Positions 17,129 through 26,372 of a DNA stretch of 64,000 nt are shown here, one piece after another. The translations under genes and the position numbers were made by a program. Location of the stretch: NCBI GenBank assembly GCA_019112635.1, contig DXIX01000016.1, positions 1-64,000 on the forward strand, read 5' to 3'. The notes beneath the pieces were generated by a model. The model had not been told where the DNA came from. It was given only the letters and a program-made list of their open reading frames with translations, and did not search any database. This stretch comes from Candidatus Blautia intestinigallinarum (GTDB taxonomy: Bacteria > Bacillota > Clostridia > Lachnospirales > Lachnospiraceae). Position 1 is the first letter of the stretch. Each line of letters opens with the position of its first letter.

Positions 17129-18950
17129 GAACCCATCTCAAGTAAGGGCAGTCGCCCACCTGTCAGGACCTATGATGGTTCTGGCAGGCCCCGGTTCGGG
17201 GAAAACTTCCGTAATTGTAGAGAGAACTTCATATCTGATTCATCACTGCGAGGTGCCGGAGACATCGATTCTGGTGGTGACTTTCTCAAAAGCCGCGTCC
17301 AGAGAAATGAGGGAACGTTTTCTGAAAAAGGAAAACCGGCCGGCAAGCGGGGTTACTTTTGGGACTTTTCACGGCGTGTTTTATGGTATTTTGAAGTGTG
17401 CTTATGGACTAACGGCTAAGAATATTCTCAGTGATGAACAAAAAAGGGAGTTTCTGCGTGAGCTGACGGAAAAATACGGGGAGGATCTCCGTCAGGAAGG
17501 AGAGTTTCTGGAAGATCTGGGCAGAGAGATCAGCCTGGTGAAGGGAAACCGGGTGGATTTGAAATATTATTATTCCAAGAGTTGCTCTGATGAAATTTTC
17601 CGAAAGATCTATCAGGGATACCTGGAAAAATGCAGGAGGCAAAGACTTCTGGATTTTGACGATATGCTTCTCTACACCTGGGATCTTCTGAGTAAGAGAC
17701 CGGATATTCTGAAAGCCTGGCAGGAAAAATTCCGGTATATTCTGGTGGATGAATTTCAGGATATCAATCCTTTGCAGTATGATGTGATCCGGCTCCTTGC
17801 CAAGCCTGAAAATAACCTCTTTATTGTTGGGGATGACGATCAGTCTATCTATCATTTCCGGGGCGCGCGTCCTCAGATTATGTTGAATTTTGAGAAGGAT
17901 TATCCGGATGCAAAGACTGTGGTGCTGAATATCAATTACCGCTGTTCAAAGGAGATTCTGAGAAGTGCTATGAATCTCATCGGCAGGAACCGCAGCCGGT
18001 TCGAAAAGGAGCTGACCACTCCGAATCCACAGGGCAGCCCGGTACATATTGTGCAGCTTGAGAATCCCAGACAGCAGTGCCTGTTTATCCTGAAAGATCT
18101 GCAGACTTATCTGGCCGGGGGAGGCCGTCTGGAGGACACTGCTGTTTTGCTGCGGACGAACCTGGAGGCGGAGCCTTTGGTACATGCTCTGATGGAATAT
18201 AATCTTCCTTTCACGATGAAAGACAGACTTCCCAATCTGTTTGAACACTGGATCTGCAGAAATCTTCTGGATTATATGGAGATGGCAGCCGGGGATATGT
18301 CCAGAAGAAGGTTTCTGGCGGTGATGAACCGGCCCAACCGGTATCTTTCCCGGGAGGCGGTATACGAGAAGGAAGTGTCCCTGGAGACTCTGAGAATCTT
18401 TTACGAAGATAAGGAGTGGATGTGTGACCGGATTGATCTTCTGGAGACGCATTTAAAACTACTTCGTCAGATGAAGCCGTACGCCGCGGTCAATTTTATA
18501 CGTCATGGGATTGGCTATGAGGAGTACCTGCAGGATTACGCCACCTACCGCAGAATAAAAGTGGAGGAGCTGTATGAAATTCTGGATCGGATTCAGGAAA
18601 GCGCCAAGGGGATGGAGTCTCTGAAACAGTGGGAGGATTTCATGGATGAGTATGGCAGAAAACTCAAGGAGCAGGCCCAGAGGCAGCAGGAGAGAAAAGA
18701 GGGAATCACCGTCTCCACGCTGCACAGTGCCAAGGGCTTGGAATATGAACGGGTGTATATTCTGAATGTGAATGAAGGCAGTATTCCTTATCGGAAAGCT
18801 GTGCTGGAAGAACAGCTAGAAGAAGAGAGGCGGCTGTTTTATGTGGGAATGACCAGAGCCAAAAAGGAATTGTTTTTATGTTATGTGGAGCATCAGTTTG
18901 ACAAAGACCGGGAAATGTCCCGCTTTCTGAAGGAGGTAAAAGATTCATGA
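17121..18950 (+). CDS. UvrD/Rep-family ATP-dependent DNA helicase
   Basis: A 609-residue superfamily 1A helicase. Motifs in order: Q motif NPSQVRAV, Walker [10 protein letters not shown], motif Ia TFSKAAS, motif [12 protein letters not shown], motif [16 protein letters not shown], motif [10 protein letters not shown], motif [13 protein letters not shown], motif [12 protein letters not shown]. It is about 130 residues shorter than PcrA/UvrD and lacks their C-terminal extension, so it is probably an accessory repair helicase and not PcrA itself. The ATG at 17121 overlaps the gltX stop by eight bases; a GTG at 17115 is the alternative. Confidence 0.88.
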   Translation: MNKNPSQVRAVAHLSGPMMVLAGPGSGKTSVIVERTSYLIHHCEVPETSILVVTFSKAASREMRERFLKKENRPASGVTFGTFHGVFYGILKCAYGLTAKNILSDEQKREFLRELTEKYGEDLRQEGEFLEDLGREISLVKGNRVDLKYYYSKSCSDEIFRKIYQGYLEKCRRQRLLDFDDMLLYTWDLLSKRPDILKAWQEKFRYILVDEFQDINPLQYDVIRLLAKPENNLFIVGDDDQSIYHFRGARPQIMLNFEKDYPDAKTVVLNINYRCSKEILRSAMNLIGRNRSRFEKELTTPNPQGSPVHIVQLENPRQQCLFILKDLQTYLAGGGRLEDTAVLLRTNLEAEPLVHALMEYNLPFTMKDRLPNLFEHWICRNLLDYMEMAAGDMSRRRFLAVMNRPNRYLSREAVYEKEVSLETLRIFYEDKEWMCDRIDLLETHLKLLRQMKPYAAVNFIRHGIGYEEYLQDYATYRRIKVEELYEILDRIQESAKGMESLKQWEDFMDEYGRKLKEQAQRQQERKEGITVSTLHSAKGLEYERVYILNVNEGSIPYRKAVLEEQLEEERRLFYVGMTRAKKELFLCYVEHQFDKDREMSRFLKEVKDS

Positions 18951-19492
18951 AAGGAACCATTTTTTACACTGTAATGCCGCCGGAATATGAAAAAAAGATG
19001 GAACATATGGTGGGAGAGAAGCTTTTGGCGGAGGCTTTGGAGGATTTGTATGGGATCTGTCTGGAGCATGAAGGCAGGAGTAAGGGGGAGCATGGAAAAC
19101 CATTTCTGAGCAGCCGCCCGGAGATTCACTATAATATCAGCCATTCTGGAAAATATGTGGTGTGTGTCGTTGCACCTCAGGAAGTTGGGGCGGACATTCA
19201 GATTCATAATGAAAACATCAATATGAAACGGATTCTGGAGAGAACAGTTCCTGCGGATCTGGCACGCCAGATTCTGGATGTCCCTGATAGCTGTCAGGCT
19301 TTTTATACCCAGTGGGTACTTCGGGAAGCCTATGTGAAATGGACCGGGGAAGGGCTTTCCAGGGATCTTCGCCGCATTGATCTGGATGAAGGGTGGTATG
19401 AGCTGCTTTTTGTGGAGCCTTCCTACAGCATGGCTGTGTACGCGGCAAGTCCCATGGAGTTGGAGTGGCGCAAGAAAAATATTTCCCTGTAA
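18947..19492 (+). CDS. Sfp-type 4'-phosphopantetheinyl transferase
   Basis: A 181-residue protein with the transferase superfamily motifs: NISHSGKYVVC, then GADIQ where most members have G-x-D-I-E, and FYTQWVLREAYVKWTGEGLS matching W-x-x-K-E-A-x-x-K-x-x-G-x-G-L with Arg for the first Lys. It would move phosphopantetheine from CoA to carrier-protein serines such as Ser34 of AcpP. The Gln replacing Glu in a magnesium-ligand position is notable. The ATG overlaps the helicase stop by four bases. No carrier-protein synthase other than the fab set is in view. Confidence 0.82.
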   Translation: MKGTIFYTVMPPEYEKKMEHMVGEKLLAEALEDLYGICLEHEGRSKGEHGKPFLSSRPEIHYNISHSGKYVVCVVAPQEVGADIQIHNENINMKRILERTVPADLARQILDVPDSCQAFYTQWVLREAYVKWTGEGLSRDLRRIDLDEGWYELLFVEPSYSMAVYAASPMELEWRKKNISL

Positions 19493-19516
19493 AATGATTT
19501 CTGAATGGATCTTATG

Positions 19517-19548
19517 GCCTCAGGCAGTCTTGCTGCCTGGGGCTTTTT
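19517..19548 (+). terminator. Terminator after the phosphopantetheinyl transferase gene
   Basis: GCCTCAGGCAG (19517-19527) pairs with CTGCCTGGGGC (19533-19543), one G-U pair, followed by TTTTT. It ends the gltX-helicase-transferase run. Confidence 0.88.
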
Positions 19549-19574
19549 ACCATCAGCAGGGTTTGAATTCCAAA

Positions 19575-19604
19575 GGTATGTTTTCATGGTTGTCCTCATA
19601 TATT
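19575..19604 (+). promoter_or_regulatory. Possible sigma-E promoter of the spoIIIA operon
   Basis: CATATATT (19597-19604) fits the sigma-E -10 consensus, with GGTATG (19575-19580) 16 bases upstream as a weak -35. In Bacillus this operon is transcribed by sigma-E in the mother cell, and the position just before spoIIIAA is right. Confidence 0.45.
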
Positions 19605-19626
19605 GAATTGAGAGGAGGCTGAGTAA

Positions 19627-20580
19627 TTGGAGAAAGAGCAGATCGTGAGATTCTTTTCCAGTCCGCTGCGGGAGATTTTGCAAAAGTCAAAGCTTAGCTT
19701 TGAAACAGTCTATGAGATCCGGCTCAGAGTGAAGAAACCACTGATTCTGTTGACGAGTCAAGGAGAGCGGTTCCTGGATGGTCAGGGAAGGCTGGTTTCC
19801 GAGTGGAAGGAGGCCTATCAGGTCACCGCGGCGGATCTTCTGGAGACCCTTGAAATTCTGAGCGGATACTCTCTTTATGCCTATGAGGAGGAGCTGCGGC
19901 AGGGATTTTTCACCGTTCCCGGAGGACACCGGGTAGGGGTTGCAGGAAGAGTGGTACTTGCAGGGCAGAGTGTGGAAGGATTGCGGGATATTTCCTGTGT
20001 GAATCTGCGTCTGGCCCACGAGAACAAAGGATGTGCCACTCCCATACTGCCGTGGGTTTTTGAAAAGGAAGTGGCCCATACTCTGATTATCTCACCTCCC
20101 CGCTGCGGCAAAACCACTTTGCTGCGGGATCTGATCCGTCAGATTTCCAATGGAACTCCTGAAAATCCAGGAAGGACTGTGGGGGTGGTGGACGAGCGCT
20201 CAGAGATTGCCGGATGCTATCAAGGGGTGGCACAGAACGATGTGGGAATCCGCACTGATGTGCTGGACGGGTGCCCCAAGGCAGAGGGTATGATGATGCT
20301 GATCCGCTCCATGGCGCCACAGGTGGTGGCGGTAGATGAATTGGGCGACTATGGGGATATTCATGCCATCGAATCTGTGGTGCACTGCGGCTGCAAACTG
20401 CTGGCAACGGTTCATGGAAATTCTCTGACGGATCTGAAGAGGAAGCCTCTTTTTGGCCGTCTGATGGAGGAAAAAATATTCGAGAGGTACCTGGTGCTTG
20501 GACACCGGGAAAGGGCAGGCGTGATTCAGGAAATTTATGACAGGGATGGAAGACTGCTGGCGGATGGAAATGGATTTTAA
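19627..20580 (+). CDS. spoIIIAA: Stage III sporulation protein AA, ATPase
   Basis: A 317-residue secretion-type ATPase. It has a Walker A loop in ISPPRCGKTTLLRDL, VDERSEIAG, and a Walker B-like VAVDELGDYGD. It is the energy-providing subunit of the SpoIIIA-SpoIIQ channel linking mother cell and forespore. The start is TTG with AGGAGGC 8 bases upstream; no better ATG lies near. First of eight spoIIIA genes in canonical order. Confidence 0.94.
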   Translation: MEKEQIVRFFSSPLREILQKSKLSFETVYEIRLRVKKPLILLTSQGERFLDGQGRLVSEWKEAYQVTAADLLETLEILSGYSLYAYEEELRQGFFTVPGGHRVGVAGRVVLAGQSVEGLRDISCVNLRLAHENKGCATPILPWVFEKEVAHTLIISPPRCGKTTLLRDLIRQISNGTPENPGRTVGVVDERSEIAGCYQGVAQNDVGIRTDVLDGCPKAEGMMMLIRSMAPQVVAVDELGDYGDIHAIESVVHCGCKLLATVHGNSLTDLKRKPLFGRLMEEKIFERYLVLGHRERAGVIQEIYDRDGRLLADGNGF

Positions 20581-20615
20581 GAGTATCCGAAATCAGGGAA
20601 GGAAAAGAGAGAGAC

Positions 20616-21134
20616 ATGATAAAAGGAATTGGGATGCTGCTGATTCTTCTGTCTGGGATGGGTCTGGGATTTTCCAGTGTCCGCAGGATGCGGCAGAGAT
20701 TAAGTGAATTGAAGAGTATGCGTCGGATGGCCCTGTTTCTGGAAAATGAGATTGCCTGTGCCCATACGCTTCTGCCCCAGGCACTGACAAGGACAGGACA
20801 AAAATTGGACGGGGGCTGCGCACAGTTCGTCAAGAGCCTGGGGAGACATCTGTCTTGCAGGGAAGGCCATTCTATGGAAGAGATCTTTCGTGAGGAGGCT
20901 TTTCAATACCAGACGCAGTGGGATCTCACGGAGAGAGATTACCGGCTGCTGTGTCAGCTGGGATCCTGCCTGGGAGTGGAGAGCCGGAAAATGCAGATAG
21001 AACAGCTACGTCTGTTTCAAAAAGAGTTGGAAATTGAGATTGAGTCACTGGAAAAATCCATGCCGGCCAGACAGAAGATGTATCAGAGCCTGGGGATCTC
21101 GGCAGGAGTGTTTTTGGTGATTTTATTGTTGTGA
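20616..21134 (+). CDS. spoIIIAB: Stage III sporulation protein AB
   Basis: A 172-residue protein with a hydrophobic N-terminal segment (about 4-20), a helical cytoplasmic domain containing LKSMRRMALFLENEIACAHT, and a C-terminal membrane segment, resembling type II secretion F-domain proteins. It belongs to the SpoIIIA channel. The family-typical LxxLxxMxxxxLExEI pattern and the operon position make the call secure. Confidence 0.92.
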   Translation: MIKGIGMLLILLSGMGLGFSSVRRMRQRLSELKSMRRMALFLENEIACAHTLLPQALTRTGQKLDGGCAQFVKSLGRHLSCREGHSMEEIFREEAFQYQTQWDLTERDYRLLCQLGSCLGVESRKMQIEQLRLFQKELEIEIESLEKSMPARQKMYQSLGISAGVFLVILLL

Positions 21135-21142
21135 GGAGGACC

Positions 21143-21337
21143 ATGGAAGTCAGCATTATTTTTAAGATAGCGGCAGTGGGCATCCTGGTCTCTGTACTGA
21201 CACAGGTGCTCAAACACAGCGGGAGGGAGGAGCAGGCTTTCCTCACCAGTCTGGCTGGGCTGTTGATCGTATTGTTCTGGATTCTGCCTTATATTTATGA
21301 ATTGTTTGAGGATATTCAGAAGCTATTTCTGCTGTGA
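21143..21337 (+). CDS. spoIIIAC: Stage III sporulation protein AC
   Basis: A 64-residue protein with two membrane segments and the family block IFKIAAVGILVSVLTQVL, then SGREEQAFLTSLAG. The ATG at 21143 gives the usual family length and matching N-terminus; a GTG at 21131, four codons earlier, is possible because AGGAGG lies only three bases before the ATG. Part of the mother-cell membrane channel. Confidence 0.9.
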   Translation: MEVSIIFKIAAVGILVSVLTQVLKHSGREEQAFLTSLAGLLIVLFWILPYIYELFEDIQKLFLL

Positions 21338-21364
21338 GAAATCTGCCGCTGTCTGGGAGGAAAT

Positions 21365-21751
21365 GTGGAAGTAATCAAAATTTCTGTCTTAGGGGTTGCC
21401 GGAGTACTGCTGGGGCATATGATGAAAAATACCAGACCTGAATTTTCCGGATATCTGACTCTGGGAATGGGAGTCCTGATTCTTGGACTTGCAGTGGGAA
21501 AGTTGGACTATCTGTTCGAGTCTCTGGAAGAAATTCGGTCTTACATACCCATCGACAGTGCTTATATGGCAGCGATTCTGAAGATGATCGGCATCACTTA
21601 TATCGGGCAGTTTTCTTCTGGAATCTGTAAGGATGCCGGTTATTCCGCTATTGCGGGACAGATTGAGCTGTTCTGCAAACTGGCGATTATGGCAGTCAGC
21701 ATGCCGATTCTGATGGCTCTGCTTCAGACCATACAGGAATTCATGACATGA
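21365..21751 (+). CDS. spoIIIAD: Stage III sporulation protein AD
   Basis: A 128-residue integral membrane protein with three or four hydrophobic segments, related to SpoIIIAC (IKISVLGVAGVLLG at the start). The start is GTG, preceded by GGGAGG; the ATG two bases earlier is out of frame. Its TGA overlaps the spoIIIAE ATG. Confidence 0.92.
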   Translation: MEVIKISVLGVAGVLLGHMMKNTRPEFSGYLTLGMGVLILGLAVGKLDYLFESLEEIRSYIPIDSAYMAAILKMIGITYIGQFSSGICKDAGYSAIAGQIELFCKLAIMAVSMPILMALLQTIQEFMT

Positions 21752-22941
21752 GGAGGGGGAGGAAAGCTGCGGACCTTTGCAGAGTCTGCAAAAAACTGCT
21801 GATTTTTCTGATTGTCACAGCCAGCATAGTCTTCTGCCAGGAAGCAAAAGCACAGACGGAGACGTTGTCAGGACAGGCAGAAGATGAGACTGGAAAACTT
21901 CTGGGGGAGCTGGACCTGGAGGAGGTGCAGCAGGCAGTGGATGAACTGCTGCAGGATCACAGTATTTCGGTACAGGAAATGATCAAGAGATTGATGAGCG
22001 GCGAGATGACCTGGAACAAGGAGACAATGGCTGCGTTTTTGCGAGAGATTTTCACGGAACAGTTTGCCAGGGAGAAGACGATTCTCTTACAGATTCTGCT
22101 TCTTATTCTGGTGGCGGCAGTATTTACGAATTTTACCAATATGTTTGAAAATGGTCAGATTGGAGAGATCTGTTTCTATGTGATCTACCTTCTGCTTTTT
22201 GTACTTTTGATGGAATCTTTCCAGGAGATGAGCAGCCAGCTGGAGAAAAGTCTGCGGGCAGTGGCTGCCTTCATGCAAGGCCTTGCGCCAGCCTATTTTC
22301 TCGCTCTGGCCGCCTCAAACGGGGTCTCCACAGCGGCAGTTTTTTACCAGATGGTTCTTCTGATTGTCTGGCTGATTCAGTGGCTGATGGTTACCTTTGT
22401 CCTGCCGGCTGCCAATCTGAGTGTTCTTCTTTGTATGGTAAACCATCTGTCAAAGGAAGATCTTCTGAGTAAGCTGGCAGACCTTTTGAGAACTCTGGTG
22501 GACTGGGCCTTGAAGACGATGCTGGGTGTGGTGGCAGGTATGCAGGTGATACAGACGTTGGTGGCGCCTGTGATTGACTCTCTGAAAAGAAGCGCCATCG
22601 GAAAGACGGCAAGTGCGCTTCCCGGCGTGGGAAATGCTCTGAATGCGGTGACAGAGATTGTTGTGACGGCAGCTGTACTGGTGAGAAACTGTCTGGGAGT
22701 GGCGTTTGTGGTGATTCTGGCAATCTGGGGTCTGGCGCCGGTGATTCAGTACGGCCTGATGTCTGTGACATACCGCTTGATGTCTGCCCTGGCCCAGCCA
22801 GTCTCAGATCCGCGCATGGTCGGCTGCCTGAGTATCATGGGAGACGGCTATGCCCTGCTGCTTCGGATTCTGCTCACGACGCAGGTTCTCTGCATGGTGA
22901 CAATCGTGATCCTGGCGGCCACGTTTGGAGGAAGCCCATGA
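21748..22941 (+). CDS. spoIIIAE: Stage III sporulation protein AE
   Basis: A 397-residue polytopic membrane protein. An N-terminal signal-like segment (about 14-29) precedes an extracytoplasmic helical region (about 30-110). Then come about six to eight membrane spans, with AFMQGLAPAYFLALAASNG as the most recognisable family block. It is the largest membrane component of the SpoIIIA channel. Starts and ends with ATGA overlaps to its neighbours, indicating translational coupling. Confidence 0.93.
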   Translation: MRRGRKAADLCRVCKKLLIFLIVTASIVFCQEAKAQTETLSGQAEDETGKLLGELDLEEVQQAVDELLQDHSISVQEMIKRLMSGEMTWNKETMAAFLREIFTEQFAREKTILLQILLLILVAAVFTNFTNMFENGQIGEICFYVIYLLLFVLLMESFQEMSSQLEKSLRAVAAFMQGLAPAYFLALAASNGVSTAAVFYQMVLLIVWLIQWLMVTFVLPAANLSVLLCMVNHLSKEDLLSKLADLLRTLVDWALKTMLGVVAGMQVIQTLVAPVIDSLKRSAIGKTASALPGVGNALNAVTEIVVTAAVLVRNCLGVAFVVILAIWGLAPVIQYGLMSVTYRLMSALAQPVSDPRMVGCLSIMGDGYALLLRILLTTQVLCMVTIVILAATFGGSP

Positions 22942-23438
22942 GAGAGACGATTTATGAGTGGATGAAAAATCTGGCTGTCTTTTATCTGTTTTTCACGGCA
23001 GTGATGAATTTTCTGCCTGACGGGAGGTATCACAGATATGTCCGGCATTTTCTGGGACTTTTGCTGATTTTGCTTCTGATTACGCCTGCGCTGCGATTTT
23101 TTCGTCTGGCGGATGTGATGACACAAAATTATGTGGAAAACAGCATGAGAGAAGAGCTTCGGGAAAAGGCATGGGACCTGGAAAGTTCTCAGGAAGAGTA
23201 TCTTTTTGAGAGCTATGAGAGGGAATTGGAGGAACAAGTCCGCAGTCTTCTGGTGGAGATGGAGGCGTATCCGAAAATAGTGAAAGTCACGTTAAGCAGA
23301 GGGGAAGAGGTGGAGATTCAGAATATTTCTGTGACTGTACGGCCAATCTGCAGCCAAGAGAAAAGAGAGGAGGCGTCTAATGAGCTGGAGCGGATTTATG
23401 AACTTCCAGAAGAACGGATCCGGATTTTCACTGGGTAA
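22938..23438 (+). CDS. spoIIIAF: Stage III sporulation protein AF
   Basis: A 166-residue protein with two N-terminal membrane spans (about 11-27 and 34-51, the second LLLILLLITPAL-like) and a C-terminal domain of the ring-building type shared with SpoIIIAG. The family block DGRYHRYVRHFLGLLL is present. Its 3' end overlaps spoIIIAG by 59 bases in another frame. Confidence 0.9.
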   Translation: MRETIYEWMKNLAVFYLFFTAVMNFLPDGRYHRYVRHFLGLLLILLLITPALRFFRLADVMTQNYVENSMREELREKAWDLESSQEEYLFESYERELEEQVRSLLVEMEAYPKIVKVTLSRGEEVEIQNISVTVRPICSQEKREEASNELERIYELPEERIRIFTG

Positions 23439-23841
23439 GATCACAAAGCAGCAGTGGCTGATTTTCCTTCTGGCGGGAATCCTTCTGGCTGTGATTGCTC
23501 TGCCGGTGGAAGATTCCGGAACAAAAGAGGAGAAGGGGAATTCGCTGTCTTTTTCCGGCACAGAGGAAAGCCTGGAGTTTACACAGAAAGAAGCCCTGGA
23601 GCGGCAGATGGAAGAGATGCTATCCCAGGTGGAGGGCGTGGGGCAGGTGAGAGTCATGTTATCCCTCGCGGAGGGGGAATCTGTGAATCTGTACGGGGAA
23701 GAAAGCACCCCGAAAGTGGAAGGTGTACTGATTGTGGCGGAGGGAGCCGGCAATTCTGTGGCGGAAAGGAATATTCAGCAGGCTGTTATGGCATTATTTC
23801 CGGTAGAAGCCCATAAAATAAAAATAATGAAAATGATATAA
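23380..23841 (+). CDS. spoIIIAG: Stage III sporulation protein AG
   Basis: A 153-residue protein with one membrane segment (about 25-42) and an extracytoplasmic domain containing LSQVEGVGQVRVMLSL and VEGVLIVAEGAGN, resembling secretin-type ring-building motifs. SpoIIIAG forms a large ring of the sporulation channel. The ATG inside spoIIIAF is preceded by AGAGGAGG, so the long overlap looks real. Confidence 0.92.
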   Translation: MSWSGFMNFQKNGSGFSLGKITKQQWLIFLLAGILLAVIALPVEDSGTKEEKGNSLSFSGTEESLEFTQKEALERQMEEMLSQVEGVGQVRVMLSLAEGESVNLYGEESTPKVEGVLIVAEGAGNSVAERNIQQAVMALFPVEAHKIKIMKMI

Positions 23842-23852
23842 GGAGAGGGCAA

Positions 23853-24611
23853 GTGAAAAAAATATTCAAAAAGAATCAGGTGATCATCACGGGCCTGGCT
23901 CTGCTGATTGCGGTGGCCGGTTATCTGAATTTCGCGAATGTGGATCTGGGGTTCGAAAAAGACCAGGAGGCCAGCAGCGACGGAAGTATACTGGAAGAGG
24001 TGGAGAGTCTGGATTATGATATCGGGGAGAGTACAGTGGCACAGGAAAATGCGGACAGTACCAAGGAGGCAGAGGAGACGGACACAACAGATGTGGCGGA
24101 TGCGACAGAAGTGACGGATGCAGTGGATGAGACGGGAAGTACGGATCCGGGGACGGAGACACCGGGGGAGGCAGTGCTCACCGGTGCGTCTGACTTCGCG
24201 GCTCAGGCAAAGATCACCAGAGAGCAGGTGCGGGCACAGAATAAAGAAGAGCTTCAGCAGATTATTGACAATGAACAGATCTCTGAGACAGAAAAACAGC
24301 AGGCGGTTGACAGTCTGGTGGCTATGACAGAGATGGCGGAGAAGGAGACGGCGGCTGAAATGCTTCTGGAAGCCAAAGGGTTTGTGGATGCGATCGTAAA
24401 TCTGACCGGTGAGACGGCGGACGTGGTAGTCTCAGATTCTCAGCTGGGAGATGACCAGAGGGCGCAGATTGAGGATATCGTACAGCGTAAGACGGGTGTC
24501 AGCCCGGAACAGATTGTGATTACCTCTTCCAATGTGGGCATGTCAGAGGAGACATCAGAGGAATCGGAGGAGGGATCCGGCAGTGAGACAGCAGATGAGA
24601 CGGCGCAATAG
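23853..24611 (+). CDS. spoIIIAH: Stage III sporulation protein AH
   Basis: A 252-residue protein with an N-terminal membrane anchor (about 10-26), then a low-complexity Asp/Glu/Thr stretch (about 60-105). The C-terminal ring-building domain is helical, with LLEAKGFVDAIVNLTGETADVVV. SpoIIIAH pairs with forespore SpoIIQ across the intermembrane space. The acidic linker is longer than I would expect. The start is GTG after GGAGAGGG. Confidence 0.92.
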   Translation: MKKIFKKNQVIITGLALLIAVAGYLNFANVDLGFEKDQEASSDGSILEEVESLDYDIGESTVAQENADSTKEAEETDTTDVADATEVTDAVDETGSTDPGTETPGEAVLTGASDFAAQAKITREQVRAQNKEELQQIIDNEQISETEKQQAVDSLVAMTEMAEKETAAEMLLEAKGFVDAIVNLTGETADVVVSDSQLGDDQRAQIEDIVQRKTGVSPEQIVITSSNVGMSEETSEESEEGSGSETADETAQ

Positions 24612-24616
24612 TCCCC

Positions 24617-24646
24617 TTGACAGTGCGCGGCTTTCTATAATAGAAT
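24617..24646 (+). promoter_or_regulatory. Sigma-A promoter of prfC
   Basis: TTGACA (24617-24622), 18-base spacer, TAGAAT (24641-24646), directly behind spoIIIAH. A TATAAT inside the spacer is too close to the -35 to pair with it. Confidence 0.65.
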
Positions 24647-24687
24647 AAGTACGTTGTCAAACTTTTGGTAAAAATAGGAGGTATATT

Positions 24688-26280
24688 GTGTCTCAGTATA
24701 CGAAAGAAATAGAAAAACGACGTACCTTTGCGATCATATCCCACCCGGATGCAGGTAAGACGACACTGACGGAGAAATTTCTTCTCTACGGAGGTGCCAT
24801 TAATCTGGCAGGATCTGTGAAGGGAAAAGCTACGGCGAGACATGCGGTCTCAGACTGGATGGAGATCGAGAAGGAGAGAGGTATTTCCGTGACCTCCTCC
24901 GTACTGCAGTTCCACTATGACGGATACTGTATTAACATATTGGATACTCCGGGACACCAGGATTTCTCGGAGGACACATATCGTACCTTGATGGCAGCCG
25001 ACTCGGCGGTGATGGTTATCGATGGATCCAAGGGAGTAGAGGCGCAGACCAGAAAACTTTTTAAAGTTTGTGTGATGCGCCATATTCCCATCTTTACGTT
25101 TATCAATAAAATGGACCGGGATGCCAATGACACCTTTGACCTGCTGGATGAGATTGAAAAAGAGCTGGGAATCGCCACCTGTCCGGTGAACTGGCCGATT
25201 GGCTCAGGAAAGAACTTCCGGGGTGTCTATGACAGAAACACCCGGAAAGTTCTGATCTTCCGTGACACACAGAAGGGAACCAAAGAGGGAATCGAGGAGG
25301 AGATCGGGATTGAGGATCCTCATCTTGATGATGTGATTTCTCCGGAACAAAAAGAGCAGCTTCTGGAGGAGATTGAATTGCTGGATGGGGCAAGCGCGGA
25401 GTTTGATCAGGAACAGGTGAGTGCCGGAAAACTTTCACCGGTATTTTTCGGATCGGCTCTGACCAATTTTGGAGTGGAGACTTTTCTGAAACATTTTCTG
25501 AAGATGACCACTTCTCCTCTGCCCAGGATGGCGGACTGTGGATTGATTGATCCCATGGAGGAAGATTTTTCGGCCTTTGTGTTCAAGATTCAGGCAAATA
25601 TGAACAAAAACCACAGGGACCGTATTGCCTTTATGCGTATCTGCTCCGGAAAGTTTGAGGCTTCCAGGGAAGTGTACCATGTACAGGGGGACAAAAAGAT
25701 GCGTCTGTCCCAGCCGCAGCAGATGATGGCTCAGGACCGCCACGTGGTGGAGGAAGCCTACGCAGGAGATATCATTGGTGTCTTTGACCCGGGAATTTTT
25801 TCCATCGGAGACACGGTCTGTGCTCCTGGAAAGAAATTTGCCTACGAGGGAATTCCCACCTTCGCCCCGGAGCATTTTGCCAGAGTGCGTCAGATTGATA
25901 CTATGAAGCGAAAACAGTTTGTGAAGGGAATCAATCAGATTGCCCAGGAGGGTGCGATTCAGATTTTCCAGGAATTTAACACCGGCATGGAAGAGATCAT
26001 TGTGGGTGTTGTAGGTGTGCTTCAGTTTGACGTTCTGAAATACCGTCTGCAAAATGAGTATAATGTGGAGATCATTCTGGAGAACTTACCTTATGAGCAT
26101 ATCCGCTGGATTGAGAATAAAGACGAAGTGGATGTGCGGAAACTGACAGGTACCTCAGACATGAAGAAAGTGACTGACCTGAAGGGAAATCCGCTTCTTC
26201 TGTTTGTGAATTCCTGGAGTGTGGGGATGACTCTGGACCGGAATGAGGGTCTGGTTCTCTCTGAATTCAGCCGAAATTAA
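24688..26280 (+). CDS. prfC: Peptide chain release factor 3
   Basis: A 530-residue translational GTPase of the RF3 family. G motifs: HPDAGKTTLTEK (P-loop), EKERGISVTSS (switch I), DTPGHQDFSEDTYR, NKMDRD. After the GTPase and beta-barrel domains comes the RF3 C-terminal domain. It recycles RF1/RF2 from the ribosome after peptide release. The start is GTG with TAGGAGGT 5 bases upstream; monocistronic with its own promoter. Confidence 0.95.
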   Translation: MSQYTKEIEKRRTFAIISHPDAGKTTLTEKFLLYGGAINLAGSVKGKATARHAVSDWMEIEKERGISVTSSVLQFHYDGYCINILDTPGHQDFSEDTYRTLMAADSAVMVIDGSKGVEAQTRKLFKVCVMRHIPIFTFINKMDRDANDTFDLLDEIEKELGIATCPVNWPIGSGKNFRGVYDRNTRKVLIFRDTQKGTKEGIEEEIGIEDPHLDDVISPEQKEQLLEEIELLDGASAEFDQEQVSAGKLSPVFFGSALTNFGVETFLKHFLKMTTSPLPRMADCGLIDPMEEDFSAFVFKIQANMNKNHRDRIAFMRICSGKFEASREVYHVQGDKKMRLSQPQQMMAQDRHVVEEAYAGDIIGVFDPGIFSIGDTVCAPGKKFAYEGIPTFAPEHFARVRQIDTMKRKQFVKGINQIAQEGAIQIFQEFNTGMEEIIVGVVGVLQFDVLKYRLQNEYNVEIILENLPYEHIRWIENKDEVDVRKLTGTSDMKKVTDLKGNPLLLFVNSWSVGMTLDRNEGLVLSEFSRN

Positions 26281-26313
26281 TCCAGGAAAGACCTTTTATT
26301 TTCCGCCGGAATT

Positions 26314-26322
26314 TGGTATACT
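26314..26322 (+). promoter_or_regulatory. Candidate extended -10 promoter of the asp23-nusB operon
   Basis: TGGTATACT is an extended -10 element (TGn plus TATACT, 26317-26322). A second TATACT follows at 26329-26334. No convincing -35 is seen. It precedes a long co-directional operon. Confidence 0.4.
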
Positions 26323-26372
26323 ATTTTGTATACTAATACGAGAGCAGTTTGTGAACCGTAGGAGGTCTGATT

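Noticed and set aside
24629-24640. TATAAT in the prfC upstream region as the -10
   Set aside because: It lies only 13 bases from TTGACA; the TAGAAT at 18 bases is a better partner.
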